This document shows positions 1-10,289 of a DNA stretch of 29,264 nucleotides, in pieces. Origin of the DNA: Stramenopiles sp. TOSAG23-3 (taxonomy: Eukaryota; Sar); assembly GCA_900128585.1 (NCBI GenBank), contig LT642148.1, forward strand, positions 46,146 to 75,409. Reading direction: 5' to 3'. A program made the position numbers and the translations under genes. The notes under the pieces were generated by a model that made no database searches, was not told where the DNA came from, and saw nothing but the letters and a program-made list of their open reading frames with translations. The first letter of the stretch is position 1. Every line of letters starts with the position of its first letter.

Positions 1-99
1 CGCTTTCCTACTTTTTAAGAAAATACAATTTAGCTAATAGCCGCAAATAATTTTATGGCCTTGGGACAACACCGCATTTCATCTCAAGTAAAGGAAGTT

Positions 100-236
100 A
101 ATTTTTATGGCATAGTGTAGTTTACCAAACCGTTCTCTCTTTTCTCTCTCTCTCTCTCTCTGGCATTCCAACTCTTCCCATCAAAAGTATCATACCGAAA
201 AGGGTTGGACCCAAATTTTTATGGCATAGTGTAGTT
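100..236. repeat. 23-bp direct repeat covering the 3' end of the giant gene
   Basis: The 23 bases at 100-122 are repeated exactly at 214-236, 114 bp apart. The second copy encodes the last residues and stop codon (NYTMP-stop) of the giant gene. The first lies downstream and would carry the same C-terminal codons. The sequence between is unrelated and holds a CT microsatellite at about 143-161. Confidence 0.9.
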
Positions 237-3200
237 GTACATGTCTGGTTCTGGGGCAGACAGGTTCATTGGCATGCCATAATAATCAAGCTGATCGGCT
301 GGTAGAGCCTCGGCGGTGTACCCAAAAGTATTGTTGTAACTGGCGTACTCGCACGATCCGCACCAGTTCGTGTCGCCGGCTGGGCACACTTCGCCCTCTT
401 CTAGGTGAGTAGCGTGAGGATCATAATTGTCCGCGTTCATGTCAGTGCAGCCGTATACTTTTTCTGGCCATATGCAGGTCGTCCCTGCTTCATCGGCTAC
501 CATCTTGGAGTACACAAAGTCACCATTGGGGGAGTAAGTCATTCCACACTCTTCGCAGTAAGGGACAGACATTGCGGTTTCGTCACACCACGGGTCAACG
601 ACCTCGATGAACTCGCTGGTTTCCTCAGTAGCGTTGGCAGTGTAGTTGACCTCAGTCCACGTTTCCCAGGTTGTCCCATCATCCTCAACGTAAACGGTGT
701 GGTTGTACTCAGGTACGTGCATGTCGACGGGCTCGAAGTGCGTGGTAACGATGCTTTTGAAGCTGCAGAACCCATTTCCATCATCGCTCGACGGCTTCGA
801 GTCCCCGTCCTTCCATTGAGAGCACCAATCGCAGTTGTCTGTGCAATAGGCGTGTCCATCCCCGGGGGGAGAGCAATACATCTGCGCGGTGGTGGAAGAT
901 TGCCAATCCCAGCCGTAGTCGGTGGGGTTCCTGCACTTCTCGGCAACCTCTTCTTTCGTGGCCATGCAGGACGTCGCATCGTATTTCTGGTGATCTACGC
1001 CGTGCGGGGGTCTGAACGGCAATCCTGGGCAATCCTCCTCGCACGAGGAGGACGAGTCGAGGCACTGGCGTGTCGTCGGGCACCACACTTTCCATTGGGC
1101 AATGCAATTTTCTTTGGTCTGCTCAATGCAAGTGCGGCTGCCAGCTTGCCAGTCCCATTCCGTCAACGAAAAGCGACCGCAGTGGTCTTCGCACGCCGTG
1201 TCGTCCTTCCATTCTGTATCCTCGCCTCCAATAACGGGGTCTTCGTCGCGGTTGTACGGGAAATTGTTTGGGCGGAGACACGTCTTTGTCAACGGGCAAT
1301 AGGCTTCCGGCTGGGACTGTTCGTACGGCCCCCAGCCTCCCCAATCGTATTTGTATTCAACATTGGCCGTTGCATCTGGGCACGCTGCGTCGCACGTTCC
1401 TGCCTCGCTGTTTGGAATATGGAAATCCACCACCTTCTCGGTCTCCTCCCACATGTAACTCACCTCATTGTGCCCCCACACCATCAACGTATCCGTACAG
1501 TCCGAGCAGTCCGCCGAGCACATTTGGCTGCCTTCGCACCAGTAGTGACCGTTGCCTTTGCACTCTTGCCTCATGTCTTTCTGTTCAACGCACGTGCCCG
1601 ATTTGTTCACTGGAAGTGGCAAATGCTGAACGTTCGCGGGGGTGTACTTGTCCGTTTTGTCATCTGCGCGAACGGGTTTGTAACAATTGTGGCAATCCAT
1701 TACGCACTCGCCAGTAAAAGTTCCGTCTTCCTTAGCCGTTTGGTCGTTCGGGCACCATGCCATACCGGCCCTTACGCAGGCGTCTTTGTCGGCAACTTCG
1801 CACGTTCGTTGTGGGCGATACGTATTCGAGGCACCGTGGTCAACGTGTTTTTTCTTTGCAAGGTGGTTGTTGGAGTCTTCGTCCCATAAATGGCACTCGG
1901 AGGCGCAGTGCTGTACGTCGTACTCCACGCTCTGTTTAGCGGTTTGAATGTTACACCGGTACATTCCAGCCCGCTGAAAGTTTGGATCAGCGGCACAGGT
2001 ATTATTGCCAGATTCAATTGTCAGCGGGTCATTGTTCCAGTCTACACATTTTGTGCCGGAACAATTGGTGAATGTATCGCCAGAGGTCGGGCAGTAGTAT
2101 CCCGTGGTCAGCGCCTTTGGTCGCACGCACTCTCCCGTGTCGGTGTCCCCGGCCGGCGTCCCATCGCACCAATTGCATTTGTCGACGCATTCCGTGCTCC
2201 ACTGTGTTTTGCACAAGAATTTGTTGCCATCAGCTTTGCACGAGGCCTTTGTCACCGGTCCGCACGAGGTCGCGTTGCCGTAGAAAGCATAATTGTTTGC
2301 GGAATGGAAGCGTACTCCTTGGTCGGCGCGACTCTCGCTCAGCTGCGTAAAATGGTGATTGTACATGCCGCTTGCCCCCATGTCCTTCTGGCACGCCCAG
2401 TCGGCGCACTCCTCGACGCAATCCTGGTTCAGTTCACAGAACACTTTGCCAAGTCGCCGGCAAACGTTCGGGTTTGGAATGGCGCACACATGGGTCTTTG
2501 GGTCACCGACGAGATGTGGCGTGATGGTGATGTCGATTCCCGCTATCCCGGTGCTGTTGCCACGGTGGTGGCACTCGCCGTGGCAGTGATCCACGCATTT
2601 GCGGCTTTCTGCGCAGTACATTTGCCCATTGGCGTTGCAGGTCGGGCCCGACGGGGTACCACATACCCTCACGCGCTCGGGGTGGTCGAACACCGAGGAA
2701 TCCATGCAGTTGAAGCACTTGCCATCGACCACAGGGACACACGCTGTCTTCCCAGATTTCGTGGACCTGCAGTACGCTGTCCCGTGTTCGCAACCGGGTG
2801 GTTTGTTGGATTCAACTTTTGGCATATTGTCGTTGCCTGGAAGACTATGGCACTTCTTGGTCATGTTGTTGTACAGGCAGCCCGGGTCCATCTCGCACTC
2901 TTTCCAATTCGAGTGCTCCATGCATTTCTTCTGCGTCCCATCATCGTTGCACGTGGAACATTCTGGGCAGTCTGGGTCGAATCCGGGCAGTTCGCTAGAC
3001 ACGTCAAACCCGGCGCAAAACTCTCCCACGGACGCGTACGTAGGGAAGAACTCTTGAAAGAAGTGAAAGTCCACGGTAATGCCGTCCGCAATGTGCATCG
3101 GGGCGTGCCCCAAATCGCTCAGTTCAATTACCGGCGCTTCGATGTCCGTCTCATGCCGAATCGTCAAGTCAACCGGGAACGTTGGGGATACCAGACTGTC

Positions 3201-6200
3201 CGTGTTCATGGATGACGTGTCGCACACGAAGAACTCCTCTTTTCCGGTCGCCTTAGATACGTCCTTGGTCATCTTTCCAGTCCCAGGGCAGCACGCCTGT
3301 GCGTCGCCAGTTGCATCAAGGCACTGGTTCGCAATGCGGTTGGCAACCTTCGTTGGAAATGTAGCCTGGCCAGAAATGGTGACTGCATCCAAGGACACGA
3401 CGCCGCAGTAATCCATGCTCATGCAGATTTTTTGTTCGCCCTCCTCGTCCGCATTTTTTTCATGAATTTCAAAAAAGAGCCGAAACTCTCCTTTTTCCTT
3501 GTCCCCGAAAATTACAGAGGGCAGGCCCGTCTGTTCGTCCTTGATAAAATGACGTTTTCCATACCCATACCCGGCTCGTCGTACGCTTCGTCCTCATTTT
3601 GCAACAATCTGCGCCGTTCCAACCCTTTGCGTTTTCTTTTCTCCTCTTGTCTCTTTGCCTTCCTCGCAGCCTTTGCGTCCGCCTTCTTGGCTGCTGTTTT
3701 GGCCAACCTATCTGCCTTCTTGGCGTCTTTCTTGTCTTGTTTTCGTGTTTGTTCGTCTTGTTTTCGTTTAGCCTGCTTCTGTTCTTTCTTTTTGGCTTTC
3801 TCCTCCATTATCTGTTCCCGAACGTAATTATCGGGGCCGTTGACGTTATGTTGCATTTCAACCCTCATCGGCGAGTCTTTGCACGGCTCGTGGGTGACAA
3901 CAGCAGTACAGTTGGGCATCGGTCTACCGGTACACCTCACATCTTTCCTCAAGTCTGGCATTGGTTCCTCTAAATGGCCTATCCTTTTCCCTCGAGGATC
4001 GGTGTAAGGTTCAGCGGATCGAACGGGCCGGGCCGAGTCTGTCACGTCATCAAAACTGGTATTGCCGCGCAGCCTTTGGCCTCTGGTCACACGCGTGTCG
4101 ACCCTCTCGTCCTCGGACCTTGGTCTTCTCCCACTCTGCTCCTCGCGGTCCGTGTCGATTCTTGCGCGCGTGTCACGGGCTACAACCTCCCTCCTTCTCG
4201 TGTCTTCCTCTACTGTGCGCACTTCGCGTTGTCGCATTCGAGTGTCAATCTTCTCTCGGGCATTGTCGTACGCCCTTGCGTCTCTCTCTGGGATACCATC
4301 CTCTCTTCTAGTATCTCTCTCATCCTCATCCCTTCTAGTATCTCTCTCATTTTCATCCCTTCCAGGATCCCCTCTCTCATCCCGAGCCTCGTCGCGGCGT
4401 TGCACTTGGACCCTTTCGTCCCTCCCGCTTGTTAGCGACACAGATCTCTCTGTTGCTGTCACCACCATTTCACGAGCGCAGCGGTCAACTTCTCTCTCGC
4501 ATTCGTGGTATGCTTCGCACACACTAATGCACTTGGCCTCTTCTCTGCCACCGGGGGCGGTGGAGAAATAGTCCTTGGTACAGCCACCGCAGTTGCGATC
4601 GCCGTCCGCCATTGTATCAGCGCAATCATCAATTTCTCGCCCCCGCCGCTCCATGACTCTTTCCGTGGTGTCCCTTGTGCTTTCACTTCTTTCTGATGCT
4701 TCCGATCGGGATGCGCGTTCTTGCCGGGTGTCCCTAACTGCCTCCCGAGGGTTTTCAATCCGCGGGTTCTCCCGCTCTCGCTCCTCAGGGCGACGCTCCA
4801 TGTTCATCTCTCGCTCACGGAAGGTTTCGGTAACGGCTGAAGTACCTCTTTCGTTGGACATTCTGTCGACGCGCTCGTTCACCCTTGCCGTCGTGCGTTC
4901 TTGCGTCCTCGCGGTGCCTGAGCCCCTGCCCATTTCGCTAGCGCCTCTGGTCTCACCTCGCAATTTACGCAGCCTGCGCCCGTAGTCATGCTGCTTTAAA
5001 CGGCGGTATGGTGCGAGTGAATCGGGGTGGAATTGCATTTCATGCGTACGGGTGAAGTGCGCGCCCCCATCGCTTGAGGGCTTGTGCGGAAACGTTGTGT
5101 ACGTACAAGGGGCCATCTTGTGGTCCATTGCTTCCAGGGACGCACCCATACCAATAAGGGCATCGACCGCCTCGTCGACATGGTGATTTGCAACGTATGC
5201 ATTATTATTCGATTCAAAGTCAGGGTAGACACTCATTGGGTCGTCGGGTTCGTGGTCCCAAGTTTCCCCCGTGAGGTATAAGTGTTCGTAATCAAACGTG
5301 GCTGGGGTGCAGGCTTGGGTGGTATCCTTGTGGCATGCCAAAGATGTGTTCGCTGCCAAGCTACCGGCGGCATCTGCCGTCTCTACGTATTCGTACATGT
5401 GGTCTACCAAGTACTCCTCTGCGGCATACATGTTCTGCTCTGCTCGAAACGACAGGGCGGCCGAGTGCTGCGTGTGGTTTGCGTGGTGGACCTCAAACTC
5501 TGCCTCGGCCAAATCGTGATTGCAGGGCTCAACGTTTTGTTGAAAAAATTCCAATTGATCGGCAGAAGCCGTCGTTGTAAGCGCTACCTGAAAGTCAAAG
5601 CACGTTTTCTCAACCGTCTCCAAGTGTGCGACTGCTTCCACCATATGGTCCATCGCAACCTCCATTTCCTTGAACGTGTGAGTCTTGTCGCATGTTGCAG
5701 CACCGCACATCGCCGCCTTCTGCGTCGCGGCGTACTCAACGGGTGCAGCAAAGACATCTCCGGGTTGCGCGACGGACTCTTCCGCGTAGTACTCGGGGGT
5801 TCCCATTCCTGCGCCAAGCGCAGCTTCAAAGTTATCGTTCATCCAGTCCTGGTGACCAACGTCGTGTGCCAGTTCCATAGCATGGGCACCGTGGGGCCCC
5901 AAGTCGAACTTGGGTGCGGCGGTGTCGATGTCGTGCATCATGTTTGGGTCGTGCTCAAATTGTGGGGGGGTCTCCATGTCCATCAATCGACGCCTGGTCT
6001 TATGGTGCGCCTTGGCAACACGCCTGGCGCGGAGGTGCGCCTTTCGGACAACGCGTAGCATTTTGCGGTGAAAGGCGTGTTTGGATAGGGCGTGGCGTTT
6101 CGCTGCAAGCAGCCTTCTCCGGGCACGAAGCCTGCGCACATGGTGTGGTCCTTCCGGTACTTGTTTGGCGATAAAATCCATGTCGCCATTGTCAATCTCG

Positions 6201-8494
6201 TACTGGTGAGCGGCGTTGCAATCTTCTACCATGATGCCTGTCGTAGGAGACTCGTACAAGGTCAAATCCGCCGCTGCAACGGGGGCTACCAAGCGTCGGT
6301 ACGCGTGGGCGGCAAGAAGAGGGTGGTACTTGGTCTTAACACTCCTTTTGTGCTTTTTACTGTTCTTGCTCAGGCGACGGTGCTTCTCTTTGAGTCGTCT
6401 CACCCTCCGTACCACGTCGTCGTCGTGCATTTGCATAAAATCGCCCGCCATTGGGCCCATGTGCATGGCCTCATTGCCGCCCGCGGGAGGAAGGCTCGCT
6501 GCTGCCTTGAACTCAATGTCGCCAGTGATACATTCGTGCTCCCCGCATGTCATAGAACCGTCAAAGTTGCACTTTGCGTGGGGCGCTACGTCTTTGACCA
6601 TTTCTTGGCAGTACATGCCCTGGCACATGGTGTGCATTTCTTTCATCATTAAATCGTCCATGCCGTCTGGCGTGTGGGTAACCATGGTCACCTCCGCCTC
6701 CGCTATAGCAACACCGGTAAGATCGTCCATCGTATACTCGCCTTCCATTTCAATCATCTCGTGGTGAGCATCGCTCGTGATGGTTCCATGCTCCTCGTGG
6801 AAGAGACTGGGTATTGGGTGCTCCACCCCGTCATCGTCTGTAAAATGGTCCAAGATGTATTCTTGAACACCAGGATCGTTCGCCGAGCAAGGGTGGGCTG
6901 CCTCTGGGTGATCGCACTGCTTCATAGTGGTGAAATCCATGTTGAACGCCGCCATCGGTGGTGGGGGCTCCATCATCGCTGGGTAGTCTTCGAACACCAT
7001 TTCCATCTTCAAAGGGTCGTACTTCTCCATGTCCACTCCCATGGGGGGTGCTGTGTCTTGGGCAACTTCATACGGTTTCTTGTTCGTTGGGGACGACGTG
7101 CCCTTGGCTTTTACATAGCATGCATTGTCGTAAGGGAGCATCATGGTGCCTTCCGGCCTCTCTGGGTCCAAATTGGTTGCGTCTCCCAGTTGGTTCGCGT
7201 ACACGAACTCCTCCTGCAACGATTTCGAGACGGCGATGGTGCCGTCTGCCCCAAGATGCACTACGCCGTCTGCCCCAGCGGGACCACCGGCTGCTACCGT
7301 GAACTTGGCGGTATTGCCAAAACCTCCGTCTGTTTCCTCCGGTGTCATTGCGCCCTCAAATACGAGATCATTAATGGCAGGGTTTCCTGGGCATGAGACC
7401 ACAATCTCCGAAACAGTCTCTAAGTGCTCTGGGTTCGTCGAACCATCTACAACAAAGGTGCGTGGAGCCCCCTTCACAATCGTCGTTTGTAGCCCAGAGA
7501 GCAATTCGTACGCTTTGTAGTTCGCATGGGCATCGAGATCGACATCGACTGCCGCTGCCACTTCCGGAGCGTCTTTTTTCAGTACCGTAGCCGTCCATTC
7601 AACAGCGTCTTGCGTCATGGTGATGGGGCTATCTTCTGACCCTAGCCCATACTTGACCATAAGTGGGTCAATTACTGCCTTTTCTCCCTTAACAGGGTCC
7701 TTCATAGTCGGGCAATCGTGCGTTGGGACAATCTGCGTCGTGGTACCGTCGTTATACAGGCATATCTCACATTTCAAGCATTCGGGGTCCACCAACGATG
7801 GGTAAATTTCATCCACTGGGGGGGCCGCATGCTCGGCTTCAATGAGTTTCTTGCACTCGTTGCAGTGCTTAAATTTGTCCTCTTTGTGCTTCGTCTGTTT
7901 TTCTTTCCCTGTCATACCCTCCATGGCCATGTATTTAGCTTCCATACTGACATCAATAGGGTCCTTGGGTTCTTCGGGCATCATCGGCGGTTCCATGGCC
8001 ACGGGCTTATCCCATTTCTCGCCTATGGTACTGGCGGGGGTAATGAGCCCCCTTCCCCCTAGCCGTCTCCGTTCAGAAGAGGAAGCGGGCAGTGCGGCAG
8101 AACTTCCAGGGGTTGCGACGGGGGTTCCCCCGCGCACGCGTGATTCTTTCGTGATCTCGATGGCGGCAATCCCCATGCACATGATACATCCAAGACAAAA
8201 TATTATGCCAATTACAATGCCACAAACAATTTTTCGAAGGCGGTTTGCATCTTTTTGAGCACGCTCTGCATCTTCTTCCAAGGATAATATTTCAATAAGT
8301 GATATGTCGCCATCGCCATCTCTGTCAAGTTTTCTTAAATTGCCGATGGTTTGTTTTTGCTTTTTGCTTAGTGTGCCCCCACCCTGGGTGAGGCTTCGTT
8401 CGATTTCGTTTACGTTGAACGTGTAGTCACTCAGACTTTTCCGTCCTGGGCGCTTACCCATTGGGTTTGTTTCAGTCATTTCTACTTCAGCCAT
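219..8494 (-). CDS. Giant EF-hand, single-pass membrane, Cys-rich repeat protein (one gene interrupted by a -1 frame change)
   Basis: I read this as one gene of about 2,758 residues. The start is the ATG at 8494; the longer frame to 8662 begins with TTG. Residues 57-68 (DRDGDGDISLIE) are a canonical EF-hand loop and 89-112 a single transmembrane helix. There is no signal peptide, which suggests a calcium-sensing cytosolic tail and about 2,640 residues outside the cytosol. Then follow acidic Met/His-rich blocks (about 150-690 and 840-1160) divided by basic Arg-Arg-Leu clusters, an Arg/Glu/Asp-rich region (1163-1475), a Lys/Ala/Glu-rich helix (1556-1632) and a Cys-rich region (about 1692-2717) with many N-glycosylation sequons. 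The first frame ends at TAA 3512-3514. The second is open from 3593 through its first ATG at 3422 down to TAA 219-221, so its upstream part reads sensibly without a start. Function is unknown. A cell-surface or extracellular matrix/wall protein is an inference. The alternative is two adjacent genes. Confidence 0.72.
822..2642 (-). repeat. Degenerate Cys-rich modules encoded in the giant gene
   Basis: The encoded protein repeats the pattern C-x(4-9)-aromatic-C-x(5-12)-C-x(3)-C-x(2)-C at irregular spacings of about 60-90 residues. Examples are NGQMYCAESRKCVDHCHGEC, GKVFCELNQDCVEECADWAC, GHYWCEGSQMCSADCSDC and KVWCPTTRQCLDSSSSCEED. I count about eight copies, with diverged linkers. This is a protein-level repeat rather than a recent DNA tandem. 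Disulfide-bonded extracellular modules are likely. Confidence 0.75.
3515..3593 (-). other. Frame-change zone inside the giant gene
   Basis: The upstream frame stops at TAA 3512-3514, and the downstream frame has its last in-frame stop at TGA 3594-3596, so the shift must fall between them. The new frame begins one base earlier (-1). One extra G in the GGG run at 3570-3572 would join the frames through the GGGTAT-GGGTAT tandem. The joined reading continues with a plausible peptide (FIKDEQTGLPSVIFGDKE) while the upstream frame's own tail looks non-coding. No perfect X-XXY-YYZ slippery heptamer is present (the nearest is GGAAAAC), and I see no intron of believable length. A one-base assembly error or a real indel is more likely than programmed frameshifting. 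Confidence 0.7.
4304..4360 (-). repeat. Short in-frame tandem repeat in the Arg/Glu/Asp-rich segment
   Basis: Two adjacent units of 27 nt encode ENERDTRRD and EDERDTRRE within residues 1379-1397 of the giant protein. The DNA units are nearly identical (on the plus strand, tctagtatctctctcatc and tctagtatctctctcatt begin successive copies). It suggests that the charged low-complexity segment grows by slippage. Confidence 0.75.
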
Positions 8495-9609
8495 ACTTTT
8501 GATATTTGTACAGATTTTGTTTCTGCTATATGAAGTGTTGCTAACCAATATTTTTTGAACGGGGGTGGGGGAAATTAGAATTGTCGGGGTAGAATTGGGC
8601 GCGTACACAAGTATTGTAGGGAGTGCAGAGTGGTATTTTAGGTATCTTTTCATCTCAAACAACTTTCGAAAAATAGTTATCAGTGCTCTGTGCCGCTAAA
8701 TATTATTGTGTAAAAAATAAAATAAGAGGGGACGCCATTACCACAGGCACTATAGCATGAAAATATTTTATTGTGATAAAAAAAATAGGAGAGACTAGAC
8801 CTCTGCCCAATTTATGACGATAACCATTCGCTATTGTCTACCCGTATTTTGATATATCTTGGAAGACATTAATCCAATGAATTTGCCTCACATGACCAAT
8901 TATGACGATGTTTGCCCATTTTTTTATCCCTTTTTCAATGCGAGTAAGAAAGCTCGTGTCGATTCTAGCGATGCCCTCCTCGTATATCATTACAGATTTT
9001 TGTCGACCCAAATATACTAGACTATGCTATTGACAAATCTGTTCTCGTTGTTTCGTGTTAAACAAATCACCTATCATTTTATCTATATTAAAATGTATTC
9101 TAATGAAATGACCTGACTGACGTCGTCTATTTTTTATAACCACCCAACACCCAACCAATATTTTTTTTCTGTAGTACTAAAAATAATAATCATGAAGACA
9201 AAAAATGGCTGTTATATTTAAGTATTTAAATTTTATGTTCAGTAAAGTTTCACTTCCTTTGTATAGCGAATTTATTTCTGCTCCTTAAAATAATAATAAA
9301 AATACCACCTGTTGTGTGAACGGATAATAATAATATGCGACTACTAATTAATAACAAAAAAATAAAAACCTTCTCTCCTTTTACTTTATTTTCGTAATCA
9401 TTTTAAAACAGAAAATTTTGATATTTAAATTGGTTTATGCACAGATATACTGTAACTTCAAAACAGTAACACGAGTGCTGACCTGTTGGTTATACGAAGT
9501 ACGAACATATACAGGAGCGAAACGGTGAAAAAATATGCTACCATCGCTGTTCTTGCTAGTTCCCTTCTTTCCCTTCTCTTTGTACGAAGTGCCATCAAAT
9601 CCGACTCCA
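8495..9609. other. AT-rich spacer, no gene seen
   Basis: This lies between the start of the giant gene and the stop of the ELOF1 gene. It should hold the giant gene's promoter and the ELOF1 3' flank. Only TAA-type simple sequence and a copy of the dispersed GGCTGTTAT...TTTAAGTA motif (around 9207-9230) stand out. No conserved coding or RNA gene was recognised. Confidence 0.7.
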
Positions 9610-10289
9610 TCAAGCCCTTGAATTGCGGGCTTCCCATCTGTCGTGTTCGTCTTCCTCTTCAGAACTCGACTTTTCATCGTCGTCGTCGGAACCTCTTTGG
9701 TTGTCTCTTTCAAGCTCATCGATCCATTCACAAAAAATGTCAATGGGCTGGTGCAAGTAATTTATCGGACCGTACTCAAAGCCTTGCCCGCAAACCCTGC
9801 ACTTCAGTCTTCCTACCTTTTCACGGCGGTCCCTTTTTCAAAGCAATAAAGAAACAAAAATATAAAGTTAGAGATCGTGTTTATATTCGTTAAACCAAGG
9901 TGTTAGTGTGCGTGGAGTTCGAAGACGAGAAGATTTCAGGTGCAGAGGATAGAACTAAGTGTTTTAAATGTTTCAATACCACCAGGGAATACTTAAAGCA
10001 AACGACGGAAAACGTTTGAAGCCGAAGGCTGTACTGACTTGGTTTAGCACATCTGTTCTCAACTTGGAATACTAAAAAAATCAAGTTGCTATCATATTGT
10101 GTGCGGCAGGAGGGATGTGAGGTCCGCAGAAGGAATCCTTCTTTCGGAAGACAAAAAAAGCGCACTCGGTACTTACATTTTACAAACAACGGTTCCTTCA
10201 TGATGGCAATGGGGACATTTAAACGTTGTATCCAAGGACACCTTTTTCTTTTCGACAATCTTCTTCTGTTTCTTTCTCCGTCGTCCCAT
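9610..10289 (-). CDS. ELOF1: Transcription elongation factor 1 homologue (ELOF1/Elf1), two exons
   Basis: Exon 1 runs 10289-10177 and exon 2 runs 9832-9610, giving 111 residues. The intron (10176-9833, 344 nt) starts GTAAGT and ends AG after a T-rich tract. The junction splits the Met codon of KMDRREK, the same KMDR context as in animal ELOF1. The protein begins MGRRRKKQKK, the typical basic tail. The zinc ribbon ligands are C25 and C28 (CPHC) and C49 and C52 (CRVC), followed by YGPINYLHQPIDIFCEWIDE, which matches the family's conserved C-terminal half. An acidic Ser/Asp/Glu tail follows (about 88-111). Elf1 binds elongating RNA polymerase II and acts in transcription through chromatin and transcription-coupled repair (family knowledge). 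The coding parts are too short and split to show as one ORF. Confidence 0.93.
9833..10176 (-). other. Spliceosomal intron of ELOF1
   Basis: The donor GTAAGT lies at 10176-10171 and the acceptor AG at 9834-9833. Removing these 344 nt joins AAAAT to GGACCGCC and restores the conserved KMDR reading. The intron has in-frame stops right after the donor (ATG TAA), which confirms that it is not translated. Confidence 0.92.

Noticed and set aside
405-3215. Two long plus-strand open frames (405-1889 and 1890-3215) in the same frame, opposite the Cys-rich part of the giant gene.
   Set aside because: They lie codon-for-codon opposite the real frame, so stops would need sense codons TTA, CTA or TCA, which are avoided there. 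The translated plus-strand product has no recognisable domain, while the minus strand has ordered Cys modules and sequons.
9435-9743. 102-residue minus-strand open frame.
   Set aside because: Its upstream part is ELOF1 exon 2 read in the wrong frame; the zinc-ribbon frame is the conserved one.
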